Positions 41,381 through 50,872 are shown, counted from the stretch's first letter. The stretch: 64,000 nucleotides of DNA from Caprella mutica (GCA_947561585.1 CANNZV010001032.1:442715-506714), one strand, 5' to 3'. Made by a program: numbers and translations. Notes: generated from the sequence alone by a model not told the origin.

Positions 41381-42346
41381 ATGCGTCCGAGCGTTCCCAT
41401 CAAGATTCTCTTTCTGGCCAGTTGTCTCTGCTGTTCGAGTTGTCTGCCAAAGAAGGAGCCTGTTGGTTTCAGGATTGCCCTGATTCCCGAGAAGACATCG
41501 ACTCCCTTCTGGGAGGCTGTTTATGGAGGGGCTCTCAAGGCGGAGAAAGAGCTTGAAGCAAGCGGGGTGGATGTCGATATCCACTGGCGAGGCCCTACGA
41601 GTCGGGCGGATGCGGCCTATCAAGCTCAATTGTTGAACAACTCTGTTAGCAACCGGATCACTGGAATCATCGTGGCTCCTAGCGATGCTCAGATTCTCGC
41701 CTCACCAGTGAGCGATGCCATGGATCAAGATATTCCTGTCATGGTGATCAACCGAGAGATTGGGACGCAGAATTTCGTCGGCCTTGTGAAGACAGGTCAC
41801 GTGAAAGCAGGCCAACTCGCTGCGGAGCATCTTATCAAGTTGTTGAAGGGGAAGGGAACCATTTGCCTCCTCGGAAGCGAATCTCCATCGGCCAATGAGG
41901 AGGCCCGGGATCGGGGCGCACGAGAGGCTCTTAGTAGCATCGATGGTATTACGGTCCTTCCTGCGTCGGTTGATGTAACCGAGTCGCTAAACAGTGGCAA
42001 GATCAACGCCGTCTTCTGTCTTACTGCCGAGATTACAGAAAGGACTGTGAAAGTCCTGAGAAACACAGGTCTTTCCGGAGGCCGTGTCCAGGTAATTGGA
42101 TGGGGAGCGAGCGAATCGGCTGCTTCTCACCTCAGTGTCGGCGATCTTCAGGCCCTGATCGTAGAGGACCCTCTTCAGATGGGCTATTTAGGAGTCCTTG
42201 GTATTGTCGCCCATCTTTCTGGCAAATCTCCTGACAAGGAGGTCGATACAGGAGCCTTCCTCGTGACGAAAGAATCGACTCGAAACAAGAGGATTGAACA
42301 AATGCTCAATCCTCCCGTTCAAGAGTTGATTCAGAAGGCGCGTTAG
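41381..42346 (+). CDS. Sugar ABC transporter substrate-binding lipoprotein (LacI-type fold)
   Basis: A 321-residue exported lipoprotein. The signal sequence ends at Cys21 in CLCCSSC, a lipobox-like site. The mature part has the ribose-binding-protein pattern: IALIPEKTSTPFWEAVYGGALKA, then GIIVAPSDAQILASPVSDAMDQDIPVMVINR and the C-terminal VQVIGWGASE and DPLQMGYLGV. It should capture a monosaccharide or autoinducer-like sugar in the periplasm. The matching ATPase lies 2.8 kb away across three opposite-strand genes, and no permease is in the window. The stop overlaps the stop of the convergent PEP-CTERM gene by four bases. Confidence 0.9.
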   Translation: MRPSVPIKILFLASCLCCSSCLPKKEPVGFRIALIPEKTSTPFWEAVYGGALKAEKELEASGVDVDIHWRGPTSRADAAYQAQLLNNSVSNRITGIIVAPSDAQILASPVSDAMDQDIPVMVINREIGTQNFVGLVKTGHVKAGQLAAEHLIKLLKGKGTICLLGSESPSANEEARDRGAREALSSIDGITVLPASVDVTESLNSGKINAVFCLTAEITERTVKVLRNTGLSGGRVQVIGWGASESAASHLSVGDLQALIVEDPLQMGYLGVLGIVAHLSGKSPDKEVDTGAFLVTKESTRNKRIEQMLNPPVQELIQKAR

Positions 42347-43035
42347 CGTCGGCGTCGAAGGAGGATTGCTCCTCCAAACAAGGCCAGTAGTGATGATGAT
42401 GGCTCTGGCACAGCAATAGCATTGATTTCCACAGGGTTATTCCAGCTACTACCTCCCCAAGGAGCCGGGACTCCTTGGGACAAATCAGCTTCTTTAAAAA
42501 CGTAGCCATCGAAGGTGCCGCCAATATTAGAACTTGGATTGCCTTCACCTCCTGTTCCATCGGGAGGCCCGACATCATCAACGAGCCAATTCCAATCGCC
42601 AATGGTCTCTGCTACGACCAACCAGTATTTCTCTCCACCTACCAACACAGTATCTCCTGGTGAAGTCCAGGTGGTAAACTGAATAGTAGTAGTCGTGGGG
42701 ACAGGATTCGGAAATGAGCCGTGTCTTGCTCCTGGCTCGCCTCCGTTGTCTAGAGCGATGTATAGATCTGGAATGTCCGGCGTGGTTCCGGCGTTGGCAT
42801 CAAGGCCAACAGTCCACAGCGTCGCGTCTACTAATAGCCAATCACCACCAGTTGGCATGGTAAATCCAACTGCCTTTGATTGTCCATTCGACGCAATTGA
42901 AGACGTGTTAATGGCATTTGCAGGACCCAGCCCAGATCCGGCTATATTCCCAATTACTACAGCACCATGACTAGTCGTTAAAAGACCGATGCCGAGCAAG
43001 GCCGCGGCCGTTGACCTGAAAATTAGAGATGACAT
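42343..43035 (-). CDS. PEP-CTERM sorting domain protein
   Basis: A 230-residue exported protein. The signal peptide ends near residue 24. The middle is a beta-sandwich of the choice-of-anchor type, with KAVGFTMPTGGDWLLVDATLWTVGL and EKYWLVVAETIGDWNWLVDD. The C-terminus is a PEP-CTERM signal: VPEPSSS, a hydrophobic stretch (LLALFGGAILL) and RRRR. The exosortase/PEP-CTERM system should cleave and anchor it at the surface; the exosortase is not in this window. It is a distant relative of the two genes upstream of it on the same strand. Confidence 0.9.
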   Translation of the reverse strand: MSSLIFRSTAAALLGIGLLTTSHGAVVIGNIAGSGLGPANAINTSSIASNGQSKAVGFTMPTGGDWLLVDATLWTVGLDANAGTTPDIPDLYIALDNGGEPGARHGSFPNPVPTTTTIQFTTWTSPGDTVLVGGEKYWLVVAETIGDWNWLVDDVGPPDGTGGEGNPSSNIGGTFDGYVFKEADLSQGVPAPWGGSSWNNPVEINAIAVPEPSSSLLALFGGAILLRRRR

Positions 43036-43086
43036 GATGGGATGTAGGAGTGGGGTTTGGAGTAGTGGTATGAATAGGGAGCTAGT

Positions 43087-43755
43087 CTATGACGACCGGC
43101 GCCTAATAGTAAGCCCTGCTACGATTAAAGCCAGACTAAACAGACCAGTCGATGGCTCAGGGACGCCAGCGGGATTGTTAGGTATAGCATTGATCTGCAC
43201 AGGATTAAAGCTAGAACTAGTGTTCCAAGTAACCCCATTGTCAACTGAGAGCTGATAACCCGCAAAACTGGCACCAATGTCTGTTTGTGTGGGTTGTTCG
43301 TTCTGGTCGTCACCAAACCAGTTCCAGCTTCCGCGGGTTTCGCTCGCTACAAGCCAATAAGTTTCGCCTGCTTCTAAGATGATATCAGCTCCGACTGGAG
43401 CTAGCCAGTTGTGCTCAGTGATCGAAGTTACAGGATTGCTGGGATTTGTGAGGCTTCCAAGAGATAGGCCTGGGTTCCCACCAGCGCTTGATGCGATATA
43501 AACATTAGGGAGATCTCCACCTACCCCACCTGCTCCTACAGCGTCTAGACCAACTGTAACCAAACTGACATCAGTCAGCTTATAGTCCTGACCTGGTGCC
43601 ATTGTGAAAGATACGGCTTTATGCGATTGCTCACTGATAGAGCTCGTAGAGTTAAAGAATCCATGAGGAAGATTACCAATAACAATAGAGGCATCGGCGG
43701 AGCCGATCATACCGAGTGCAATTGCGCTTAAGATACTTTGAGTCTTTGTGTTCAT
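43087..43755 (-). CDS. PEP-CTERM protein, choice-of-anchor type (paralogue 2)
   Basis: A 222-residue exported protein. The signal peptide (AIALGMIGSADA) is followed by a choice-of-anchor domain with SHKAVSFTMAPGQDYKLTDVSLVTVGL and ETYWLVASETRGSWNWFGDD. The C-terminal PEP-CTERM signal is VPEPSTG, a hydrophobic helix and RRRSS. It is nearly the same protein as the next gene upstream (44214-44876). The motif TATTGTAAT occurs 30 bases before its start codon, at the same place as in that paralogue, so the two probably share a promoter type. Confidence 0.9.
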   Translation of the reverse strand: MNTKTQSILSAIALGMIGSADASIVIGNLPHGFFNSTSSISEQSHKAVSFTMAPGQDYKLTDVSLVTVGLDAVGAGGVGGDLPNVYIASSAGGNPGLSLGSLTNPSNPVTSITEHNWLAPVGADIILEAGETYWLVASETRGSWNWFGDDQNEQPTQTDIGASFAGYQLSVDNGVTWNTSSSFNPVQINAIPNNPAGVPEPSTGLFSLALIVAGLTIRRRSS

Positions 43756-44213
43756 TATGGTAAAACTAACTCACGGGACTGCTGATTACAATATTTATTG
43801 TAAGATCTTAGCGGCGTTATGTGGAGGGAACTGTTTTATGCTGTAGGCATAAATCGCGGCCGATGAAATGGTCGAGGAGTTCTGTATACATACTTTTCGT
43901 AATAAAAGCCTACTGTTATAGGCGACCTTTTGACCTAATATCTTTGTCTTCAAGCGACTGGAATTCATGACAACGAGGTCGAGATGCTTGCCATTGACCA
44001 AGTAATCTTATCGCTCATCAAAGAGTTGGTCTTGGTTTCTAGCGTCGGTGTCCGACTAACTGTGTTCCGTCCAATAAACATAGGAGCGATGAGGAAGATT
44101 CTGGTATCGGATTTAGAATCACGGTGATTTTTTGGAATTACTCCAGCTGTTACTATCTCCAAGGATCAGGTCTCGTAATCAGTTCGTCCACACTCTTAAA
44201 GGCATAAGCTAGT
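43756..44213. other. 458-bp AT-rich spacer between two PEP-CTERM paralogues
   Basis: Only short open frames (65 and 68 codons on the minus strand) are present, with no family resemblance and no link to the neighbouring paralogues. The stretch is richer in A and T than the coding sequence around it. It contains the promoter region of the 43087-43755 gene at its left end. I see no RNA gene or mobile element in it. Confidence 0.6.
43785..43793 (-). promoter_or_regulatory. Conserved -10-like element before PEP-CTERM paralogue 2
   Basis: ATTACAATA on the plus strand, TATTGTAAT on the coding strand, starts 30 bases upstream of the ATG. The same nonamer sits at the same distance before the paralogue at 44876. 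The conserved position suggests a promoter -10 element or an activator site. Confidence 0.45.
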
Positions 44214-44876
44214 TTACGACGAGCGACGGCGCCTTGTGATTCCTGCTATGACGAGGACTAGGCTGAAGAGGCCAGTGGATGGCTCAGGGACACCGGCAGG
44301 ATTGTTAGGAACCGCGTTGATCTGCACAGGATTGAACATCGAGCTGTTGTTCCAGGTGAGACCACTATCAACCGAGATCTGATAGCCCTCGAAAGTAGCA
44401 TTAATATCGGTTTGAGTTGGTTGCTCGTTCTGATCGTCGCCAAACCAGTTCCAGCTACCGCGTGTCTCGGTAGCGACTAGCCAATAGGTTTCTCCTGCAG
44501 TCAGAATGATATCAGCACCGACAGGCCCTAGCCAATTGTGCTCTGTAATCGCAGTGACAGGGTTTAAGGGATTCGTCAGGCTGCCAAGAGAAATGCCAGG
44601 ACTCCCACCCACACTCGTTGCGATGTAGACGTCAGGGAGATCGCCGCCCAGCGCTGTCGCGGCATCTAGCCCTACCGTAACTAGGCTGACATCAGTCAGT
44701 CGATAGTTTTGGCCCGTAGCCATGGTGAACGAGACCGCCTTGTTGGACTGCTCGCTTATAGAACTCGTAGAATTGAAAAAACCATGAGGAAGATTGCCAA
44801 TGACAACTGAGGCCTCGGCTGATCCAATCATACTGAAAGCAATGGCGCTTAAGATACTTTGAGTCTTTATGTTCAT
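44214..44876 (-). CDS. PEP-CTERM protein, choice-of-anchor type (paralogue 3)
   Basis: A 220-residue exported protein nearly identical in design to the gene at 43087-43755: signal peptide, choice-of-anchor domain (NKAVSFTMATGQNYRLTDVS, ETYWLVATETRGSWNWFGDD) and the PEP-CTERM tail VPEPSTG plus RRRRSS. By eye about four in five residues are the same in the two copies, so the pair is a recent duplication. These proteins should be sorted to the cell surface by an exosortase. The gene is divergent from the ABC ATPase gene, with 254 bp between the starts. Confidence 0.9.
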   Translation of the reverse strand: MNIKTQSILSAIAFSMIGSAEASVVIGNLPHGFFNSTSSISEQSNKAVSFTMATGQNYRLTDVSLVTVGLDAATALGGDLPDVYIATSVGGSPGISLGSLTNPLNPVTAITEHNWLGPVGADIILTAGETYWLVATETRGSWNWFGDDQNEQPTQTDINATFEGYQISVDSGLTWNNSSMFNPVQINAVPNNPAGVPEPSTGLFSLVLVIAGITRRRRSS

Positions 44877-45130
44877 TATCCCAAAAGAAATCCGTGATAA
44901 TGATAATTACAATACCTTCAGTGGGAGAACAATGAAGGTATGTGAGCGCTGAATATTATGTGGAATTAATGTAATAAAGCGTAGGGTTTCCCCGGTAGGA
45001 TTATGAAACGAAATTTATTTCATAATAACCATATAAAATCTCCGTCATTGAAGTTGACCTTGGATGCGAAATTTCATCCTGTTTGGGACCAAATCTCAAA
45101 GAAATTGACCTCTCTCCTGCTGATACTAAC
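44877..45130. promoter_or_regulatory. Divergent promoter region (PEP-CTERM gene and ABC ATPase gene)
   Basis: A 254-bp AT-rich intergenic region. It contains the conserved TATTGTAAT element at 44906-44914 on the minus strand, 30 bases before the PEP-CTERM start. Close to 45000-45030 there is a run rich in A and T (AAATTTATTTCATAATAACC) where the ATPase promoter would be expected. Confidence 0.45.
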
Positions 45131-46630
45131 ATGGTAACCACTCTTCAATCTCCTCTACTTGAGATGCGGGGTATTTCGAAGGCCTTCCCAGGTGTCAAAG
45201 CCCTGAACGGAGTCGACCTCTCCCTTTCATCTGGAGAGGTCCTGGCCCTTCTTGGTGAGAATGGGGCCGGGAAGAGCACTTTGATCAAGGTGCTTAGCGG
45301 GGCGCATCAACCGGACGAGGGAACCATTCACGTGCGCGGCGAGTTGGTGGAAATCCGCCAGCCTTCAGACGCAGAGCGATACGGCATTGCGGTCATTTAT
45401 CAGGAGTTTAATCTCATCTCGGCGCTCTCTGTCGTTGATAATGTCTGCCTAGGAAACGAGCAGCGACGAGGCTTATTTATCGACAAGGAAGGTCAACGCG
45501 CGACCGTACGACGCCTATTAGATCAAATAGGCGTGGATCTCGATCCGGATACACTTGTGAAGGATCTCACCGTTGCGCAGCAGCAAACGGTTGAGATCGT
45601 AAAAGCGCTCTCGCGGAATGCCTCCATTCTAGTCATGGATGAGCCCAGCGCAGCGCTCTCCCACAAGGAAGTCGATCGGATGTATACGACCATCGATGAG
45701 CTTAGAAGCCAGGGGATGGGAATTATCTACATCAGTCATCGCCTAGACGAGATTGATCGGCTTGCGGATCGAGTATCGATTCTGCGTGATGGCGCTCACA
45801 TTGCGACCAAAGCCGCAGCTGATGTAGAGCGCGATGAATTGATTGAGTTCATGGTCGGTCGAAAGCTTGAGCATGAGTTTCCTCAGCGAAACCCGTCTAT
45901 TGGGGAACCCCGTCTCGAGGTGCGGGATCTGCAACATGCTTCGACGAAAGGGCCCATTTCTTTTGAGATTCGCAGTGGCGAAGTGCTAGGTCTTACTGGT
46001 CTTATAGGGGCAGGACGTACCGAACTCGCTCGTGTGCTCTTCGGTGCAGATCCTATCATTAGCGGACAAATTTCTCTCGATGGCAAGCCTCTCCAGTTAA
46101 AGAGTCCTCGCGAAGCTATCGCTGCTGGGATTTGCCTCCTGACAGAAGACCGCAAGGAGCAGGGCCTCGTCCTTGGACTTTCCGTACGCGAGAATTTCGG
46201 CCTCCCCAACCTCGATCAGTTTAGTGATAAGGGGCTCATTCGTCAAAGCGAAGAACGCTCAGCCTTTGAAAACTACGTCGACAAGTTCAATATACGGGTG
46301 CCTCACAGTGAGCAACGCGCGGGTTATCTATCAGGTGGTAACCAACAGAAGGTCGTTCTAGCGAAGTGGCTATTTCGCGATACTGAAGTCTTGCTCTTCG
46401 ATGAACCCACACGCGGGATCGATGTCGGGGCGAAATTTGAAATCTACCAACTCATCAATGACCTCGCCGCTGAAGGCAAAGCGATTCTCATGATCAGTTC
46501 GGAGTTGCCGGAAGTGATCGGCATGAGTGATAGGATTCTCGTCATGCGTGAGGGGGAGATTGGTGGGGAGATCACTGATATGAAATGCGTCACGCAGGAA
46601 TCCATCCTGCGCTTGGCTATGGGAGAATAG
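45131..46630 (+). CDS. Sugar ABC transporter ATP-binding protein, RbsA/XylG-like (two nucleotide-binding domains)
   Basis: A 499-residue cytoplasmic ATPase with two ABC domains in tandem. Domain 1 has Walker A GENGAGKST at about residue 43 and Walker B ILVMDEPSAAL. Domain 2 has a degenerate Walker A (GLIGAGRTEL), the signature LSGGNQQKV and VLLFDEPTRGIDVG. This is the standard build for monosaccharide importers of the ribose/xylose type. The permease gene normally next to it is missing: the next gene is recQ, and the sugar-binding lipoprotein is 2.8 kb upstream. The ATG at 45131 fits the family; 16 upstream codons are in frame. Confidence 0.93.
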   Translation: MVTTLQSPLLEMRGISKAFPGVKALNGVDLSLSSGEVLALLGENGAGKSTLIKVLSGAHQPDEGTIHVRGELVEIRQPSDAERYGIAVIYQEFNLISALSVVDNVCLGNEQRRGLFIDKEGQRATVRRLLDQIGVDLDPDTLVKDLTVAQQQTVEIVKALSRNASILVMDEPSAALSHKEVDRMYTTIDELRSQGMGIIYISHRLDEIDRLADRVSILRDGAHIATKAAADVERDELIEFMVGRKLEHEFPQRNPSIGEPRLEVRDLQHASTKGPISFEIRSGEVLGLTGLIGAGRTELARVLFGADPIISGQISLDGKPLQLKSPREAIAAGICLLTEDRKEQGLVLGLSVRENFGLPNLDQFSDKGLIRQSEERSAFENYVDKFNIRVPHSEQRAGYLSGGNQQKVVLAKWLFRDTEVLLFDEPTRGIDVGAKFEIYQLINDLAAEGKAILMISSELPEVIGMSDRILVMREGEIGGEITDMKCVTQESILRLAMGE

Positions 46631-46634
46631 TTGC

Positions 46635-48740
46635 TCAGTCTTCCTTCTGGTGATCACGAATGACCTTCAGAAAGTCTTCTAAGAATTTCTCCGCTTTAGC
46701 GGCACCCACGCCGCGAATGCGCAATCCAGCAGTCTTATTCGTAGGCTGTAATCTCGTGAAAAATTCGAGAGTCGCATTGGAAAAGACCACGTAAGGCGGA
46801 TTGTTCCCGGCCAGTTCCTTCCGTTTCTCTTTCAGTTTTTCAAACAGGCTTTGATCGAACCCTAACTCTTCCAAAGCGGTATCCACACCGTCAGTTGTAG
46901 GGGAACTTGGTTTATGCCAATCCGGAAAGCGTAACCGGCAAGTCTGCCGACTATGCATCACCTCGTCACCCTTCGGTGTCAGTGTGATGAGAGGATATTC
47001 TCCCGTGCTCGTGCGGATAAGCCCTACTTCCTGCATCTCACGAAACAGCGTATTCAGGTAGGCCGTCCCGGCGTCTTTGAGAATGCCGTAAGTGCTCAGT
47101 TCATCAAGATTCGCATTCAAAACTTCACGCGAGCGACTGCCAACTAGCATCTGCACGATACGGCCTCGCCCAAAGCGCCCCTCCCAGCCTTCACGTGTCT
47201 TGATCGACATCCGAGCGATTCCACTCAGCACTTTACGAAGAATCAGACTTTCCTCGGCATTAGGCTCGCGAAAGTCTTTGCCACCCTTCGACTGACAGCG
47301 ATCACAGGAACCGCACACGCCTGGCTCTTCCTCGCCAAAGTAACGCAGAATGTCCTGCTGCCGACAGCTGGTACTGTAGCAGATCTCCACCATGCCTTGC
47401 AGTTTGGCGCGATCGCGACGCTCCTTCTCACGCATCGCTTCCCAATCTAACTTTAGGCCAAACGCATTGACCTCAGGCTTCAGCAAACGAGTCCCACGAA
47501 GACGCTGGCCCGGTATGTCGAACCTTGCAAGATACCCAGCCCTAACCATCACGCCTAAACTTGTGCTCAGTGCCATGGAGTTCTTCAAATCCGCTCTCTC
47601 AGCTAAGTCCTTCAGAGGTAGCTTTATTTCTTGGCTACCATCGGCAGATTGCTGCAGACAGCGATACACTTTCTGAATCACGTCTGCCCCCGGATTATTT
47701 CCATCAATGAAGAACTCTTGCGTGCGAGTATCTGCGTAGTTGAAGAGCATTTCACAGACAGCAGGCTCTCCATCGCGCCCTGCTCGGCCAGCTTCCTGGT
47801 AATACGCCTCCACGCTGCCAGGCACCTCATAGTGAATCACAAAACGCACGTCCGATCGATCAATGCCCATGCCAAACGCATTGGTCGCCACTGCGACCTG
47901 GCGCTTCTTCGTGATGAACAACTCTTGTGCTCGCGCCCGTTGATCATCCGTCATGCCTCCATGATAGGGAACGACAGATAGCTTATGCCCATGCATGCGT
48001 TCTGTTAGTTCGTCCACGCTCTTACGCGTCGCGCAGTAGACGATCCCCGTCTTGTGTTCATCAATGACCGCCTTGATCCGATCAAACTTCTCCGCCTTCT
48101 TCTCCACATGACGAATGGCCAGACTCAGATTCGGTCTTTCAAAACCCGTCACACATTCATGCGGATCTCGCAGTCGAAGATGTTTGAGAATGTCCGCCCT
48201 AACTTCCGGGGTCGCTGTCGCCGTCAGTGCCACCGTCTGCGGATTGCCTAACCACTCACGCGCCTGACCCAGACGCACATAGTCAGGTCGGAAATCGTGC
48301 CCCCATTGAGACAAACAGTGTGCCTCATCCACCGCGAATAGAGCAATCGTCGCCTCCTGCAACGCCTCCGTAAAACTCCGGCTCCGGAAACGCTCCGGCG
48401 CGATATAAACCAACTTAAATTTCCCCTCACGCATTTGCTGAATCCGCACCTGCTGCTCCGCCTGAGGAACCGAACTATTGATCATCGTCGCAGGCACGCC
48501 TTTCGTAAGCAGCGCATCTACCTGGTCCTTCATCAGAGCGATGAGCGGACTGATCACCACCGTGACACCATCCATGATCAGCGCGGGCAATTGGTAGCAA
48601 AGCGACTTACCACCACCAGTGGGCATGACCACCAGACCATCTTGCCCACTCAGGATTGAGGAAATGACCGCCTCCTGCCCATGCAGAAATTGGCGATGAC
48701 CAAAGTGTTTCTCGAGAGCTTCCAGGGGATCGCGTGTCAT
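46635..48740 (-). CDS. recQ: ATP-dependent DNA helicase RecQ
   Basis: A 701-residue DNA repair helicase. Walker [15 protein letters not shown] box [19 protein letters not shown]2 motif VI region [22 protein letters not shown] (family hallmark), a zinc-binding RQC region ([18 protein letters not shown] and CGSCDRC) and a C-terminal HRDC domain ([20 protein letters not shown]) are all present, so the protein is complete. It unwinds DNA 3' to 5' in recombination and fork repair. It is convergent with the ABC ATPase gene, with four bases between the stops, and divergent from the isochorismatase-ThuA gene. Confidence 0.97.
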   Translation of the reverse strand: MTRDPLEALEKHFGHRQFLHGQEAVISSILSGQDGLVVMPTGGGKSLCYQLPALIMDGVTVVISPLIALMKDQVDALLTKGVPATMINSSVPQAEQQVRIQQMREGKFKLVYIAPERFRSRSFTEALQEATIALFAVDEAHCLSQWGHDFRPDYVRLGQAREWLGNPQTVALTATATPEVRADILKHLRLRDPHECVTGFERPNLSLAIRHVEKKAEKFDRIKAVIDEHKTGIVYCATRKSVDELTERMHGHKLSVVPYHGGMTDDQRARAQELFITKKRQVAVATNAFGMGIDRSDVRFVIHYEVPGSVEAYYQEAGRAGRDGEPAVCEMLFNYADTRTQEFFIDGNNPGADVIQKVYRCLQQSADGSQEIKLPLKDLAERADLKNSMALSTSLGVMVRAGYLARFDIPGQRLRGTRLLKPEVNAFGLKLDWEAMREKERRDRAKLQGMVEICYSTSCRQQDILRYFGEEEPGVCGSCDRCQSKGGKDFREPNAEESLILRKVLSGIARMSIKTREGWEGRFGRGRIVQMLVGSRSREVLNANLDELSTYGILKDAGTAYLNTLFREMQEVGLIRTSTGEYPLITLTPKGDEVMHSRQTCRLRFPDWHKPSSPTTDGVDTALEELGFDQSLFEKLKEKRKELAGNNPPYVVFSNATLEFFTRLQPTNKTAGLRIRGVGAAKAEKFLEDFLKVIRDHQKED

Positions 48741-48833
48741 GCTTTACGCCGTACTCTACAGCGACTCGGCACCTCGCCTAGAAGAAATCTTCCGACCTTG
48801 ACCACTCCCGCACCTCCCAGCCTACAGTGAGCC

Positions 48834-50402
48834 ATGTTCACCAAGACCTCTCTTCTCGCCACTCTCTGCTGCGCGTCGCTGCTAAGCCAAGCCATAGCCT
48901 ACGAACTCACCCTGCGCCATCGGCTAGAATCGAACGGCAAATTCAGTCTAGCAGAGAAGCAAGAAACCTGGAATCCCACTGAAACCGCCATCATCGTCTG
49001 TGACATGTGGGATGCGCATCACTGTTTAAATGCCACCCGCCGAGGAGGCGAACTCGCCCCCCACATGGACGCCGTCCTGAAGGCTGCAAGAGAGCAGGGG
49101 ACCTTCATCATCCACGCGCCTTCCTCCTGTCTTGATTTCTACAAGGACCACCCCGCGCATGCCCGCGCCCTCGCCGCCCCCCAAGCCAGTCAGATTCCAG
49201 AAGGCATCGAGCAATGGCTCCACTGGATAGATGAGCGTGAAGAGAAGGCGCATTACCCCATCGATCACTCCGATGGGGGCGAAGACGATGATCCCACAGA
49301 ACACGCTGAATGGGCCAAAGAACTTGCCGCCAAAGGACTCGACCCACGCGCCCCATGGAAACGCCAGACAGCAGGAATCACCATCGATCCTGACAAAGAC
49401 GCGATCACCGATGATGGTGTCGTCACTTGGAACTTGTTAGAGCAGCACAAGATCAAGAACGTTATTCTTCTAGGAGTCCATACCAACATGTGTGTCCTCG
49501 GTCGTCCCTTTGGCCTTCGGCAAATGGCTAAGAACGGAAAGAACGTCGTCCTCATGCGTGACCTCACGGACACCATGTACAACCCCAAGATGCCGCCCTA
49601 CGTGAGCCACTTTCGAGGCACCGATCTCATCATCGAACACGTCGAGAAATACGTTTGCCCCACCATCACAAGCAATCAGATCCTAGGAGGCGCACCTTTC
49701 CACTTCAAGAAAGACACCCGCAAAGACCTCGTTCTCTTGATAGGCGAGAAAGAATACGAGACCAAGGAAACCCTGCCAGCCTTCGCAGAGAAACACCTCG
49801 CCAAAGACTTCCGCATCCAAGTCATCCATGCAGATAGCGCGGACCCCAACAGCTTCCCTGGCATCGAATCGATCACCTATGCCGACCTGTTAGGCCTCAG
49901 CATCAGAAGACGCAGCCTACCCAATGATCAACTCGCCCTGATCCGAGCTCATGTTGCCGCCGGCAAGCCGATCTTCGGAATTCGTACTGCCAGCCATGCC
50001 TTCTCTCTCCGAGGCGCACCAGCCCCCGAAGGCCACGCCCTCTGGGAGCGCTTCGATAGCGCGATCCTTGGCGGTCACTACACCGGTCATCACGGAAACA
50101 AAGTCGCCAGCTTCGCCTGGGCCGCTGAATCCGGAAATGACCACCCCATTCTCAAAGGCATCACCCGAAACGAATTCTCCACGGGTGGAAGTCTTTACCA
50201 AGTCTTGCCACTCGCTCGCAACGCCCAAGTCCTCCTCATGGGCCGCGCCGGAGACATTCAGCCCCACGAGCCGGTGGCCTGGACTCATCACACCCAATCC
50301 GGTAGCAAAGTCTTCTACACTTCTCTCGGGCACATCAAAGACTTCGGAAATGGCTCTTTCGTAACCATGCTAGGCAACGCCTGCCGATGGTTGGTAGAGT
50401 AG
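48834..50402 (+). CDS. Secreted isochorismatase-like hydrolase fused to a ThuA-like domain
   Basis: A 522-residue exported protein. The signal peptide is residues 1-22. Residues about 45-280 are isochorismatase-like: Asp57 in IIVCDMWDAHHC and the nucleophile Cys220 in GVHTNMCVLGR. Residues about 300-520 have the ThuA/trehalose-utilisation pattern (class I glutamine amidotransferase-like fold) with ILGGHYTGHHGNK and ARNAQVLLMGRAGDIQPHEPVAWT. The first domain should hydrolyse an amide or ether bond of a small molecule; ThuA-like proteins act on sugars, but their reaction is unclear. The coding strand is notably rich in C at third positions compared with the neighbouring genes. Confidence 0.88.
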   Translation: MFTKTSLLATLCCASLLSQAIAYELTLRHRLESNGKFSLAEKQETWNPTETAIIVCDMWDAHHCLNATRRGGELAPHMDAVLKAAREQGTFIIHAPSSCLDFYKDHPAHARALAAPQASQIPEGIEQWLHWIDEREEKAHYPIDHSDGGEDDDPTEHAEWAKELAAKGLDPRAPWKRQTAGITIDPDKDAITDDGVVTWNLLEQHKIKNVILLGVHTNMCVLGRPFGLRQMAKNGKNVVLMRDLTDTMYNPKMPPYVSHFRGTDLIIEHVEKYVCPTITSNQILGGAPFHFKKDTRKDLVLLIGEKEYETKETLPAFAEKHLAKDFRIQVIHADSADPNSFPGIESITYADLLGLSIRRRSLPNDQLALIRAHVAAGKPIFGIRTASHAFSLRGAPAPEGHALWERFDSAILGGHYTGHHGNKVASFAWAAESGNDHPILKGITRNEFSTGGSLYQVLPLARNAQVLLMGRAGDIQPHEPVAWTHHTQSGSKVFYTSLGHIKDFGNGSFVTMLGNACRWLVE

Positions 50403-50411
50403 GACAAGCTT

Positions 50412-50668
50412 CTACTTCGTATCTGAAAAATCGCGCTGATAGGCGGACAGCAAGGCTTTCTCATCACCTTTTATTATATACACGCGTCCTGTAATCCGCT
50501 TCGTTTCACCAGGCTTGAGCCCACCGATTCGAAAGTCAGAGTGAAGTGATCACCCCTTGGAACAGTTCCTGGTAAGGCTCCTAGGCCATCGCAAGGATCC
50601 AGCTCTCATCTTCTGAGAAACAACCAATAAGACCATTCGACGGTGTGTCAGGATGAAGCGATCTTAGG
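50412..50668 (-). pseudogene. Eroded 3' fragment of a PVC-type protein
   Basis: On the minus strand, a reading frame reaching back from the TAG at 50412 shows IGGLKPGETKRITGRVYI and SAYQRDF, a C-terminal pattern I associate with secreted PVC sugar-related proteins. Upstream, SNGLIGCFSEDESWILAMA is followed by an in-frame TAG where a Trp would be expected, then EPYQELFQGVI, and a shift of frame near 50545 connects the two halves. No start codon or upstream body remains. The fragment is therefore a relic with at least one nonsense and one frameshift change. Confidence 0.65.
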
Positions 50669-50872
50669 AGGCGCCAGGCCGAACTTCGGATCGATGCCAT
50701 GCAGTGCCTGCACACCTCCCGCAGAAACGGGCTCTCTAGGTTCAAATGGACTGCCACGTTTTAACACATGCACCACGGGCGCCTCAACAGGCTTCACCGC
50801 ATAAACCAGGCGCTTCTCTTGGCCTGCGTTCGCGCTTGGTGGCAACTCGCGGTGGGGATGCGGGCAAGCCAA
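50648..50872 (-). pseudogene. Relic of a DUF1549/DUF1553 (planctomycete cytochrome c-type) protein
   Basis: A 74-codon open frame contains VVHVLKRGSPFEPREPVSAG followed by FGLAPP. This matches the conserved tvLkRG-pepV-pG segment that precedes the PSD1 (DUF1553) domain in PVC cytochrome proteins of more than 700 residues. Everything after that segment is gone, and it abuts the 50412-50668 fragment. Upstream the frame is broken, with at least one stop near 50910. I read the two fragments as remains of two genes joined by a deletion. The rest of the 608-bp interval up to 51010 holds only the hairpin noted below. Confidence 0.6.

Noticed and set aside
43795..44162. Short frames in the spacer between PEP-CTERM genes as small genes or a decayed fourth paralogue
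   Set aside because: No similarity by eye to the neighbouring paralogues and no plausible start context.
42343..44876. The three PEP-CTERM genes as a mobile insertion
   Set aside because: No terminal repeats, integrase or transposase; the four-base stop overlap at 42343-42346 argues against a recent clean insertion at that end.
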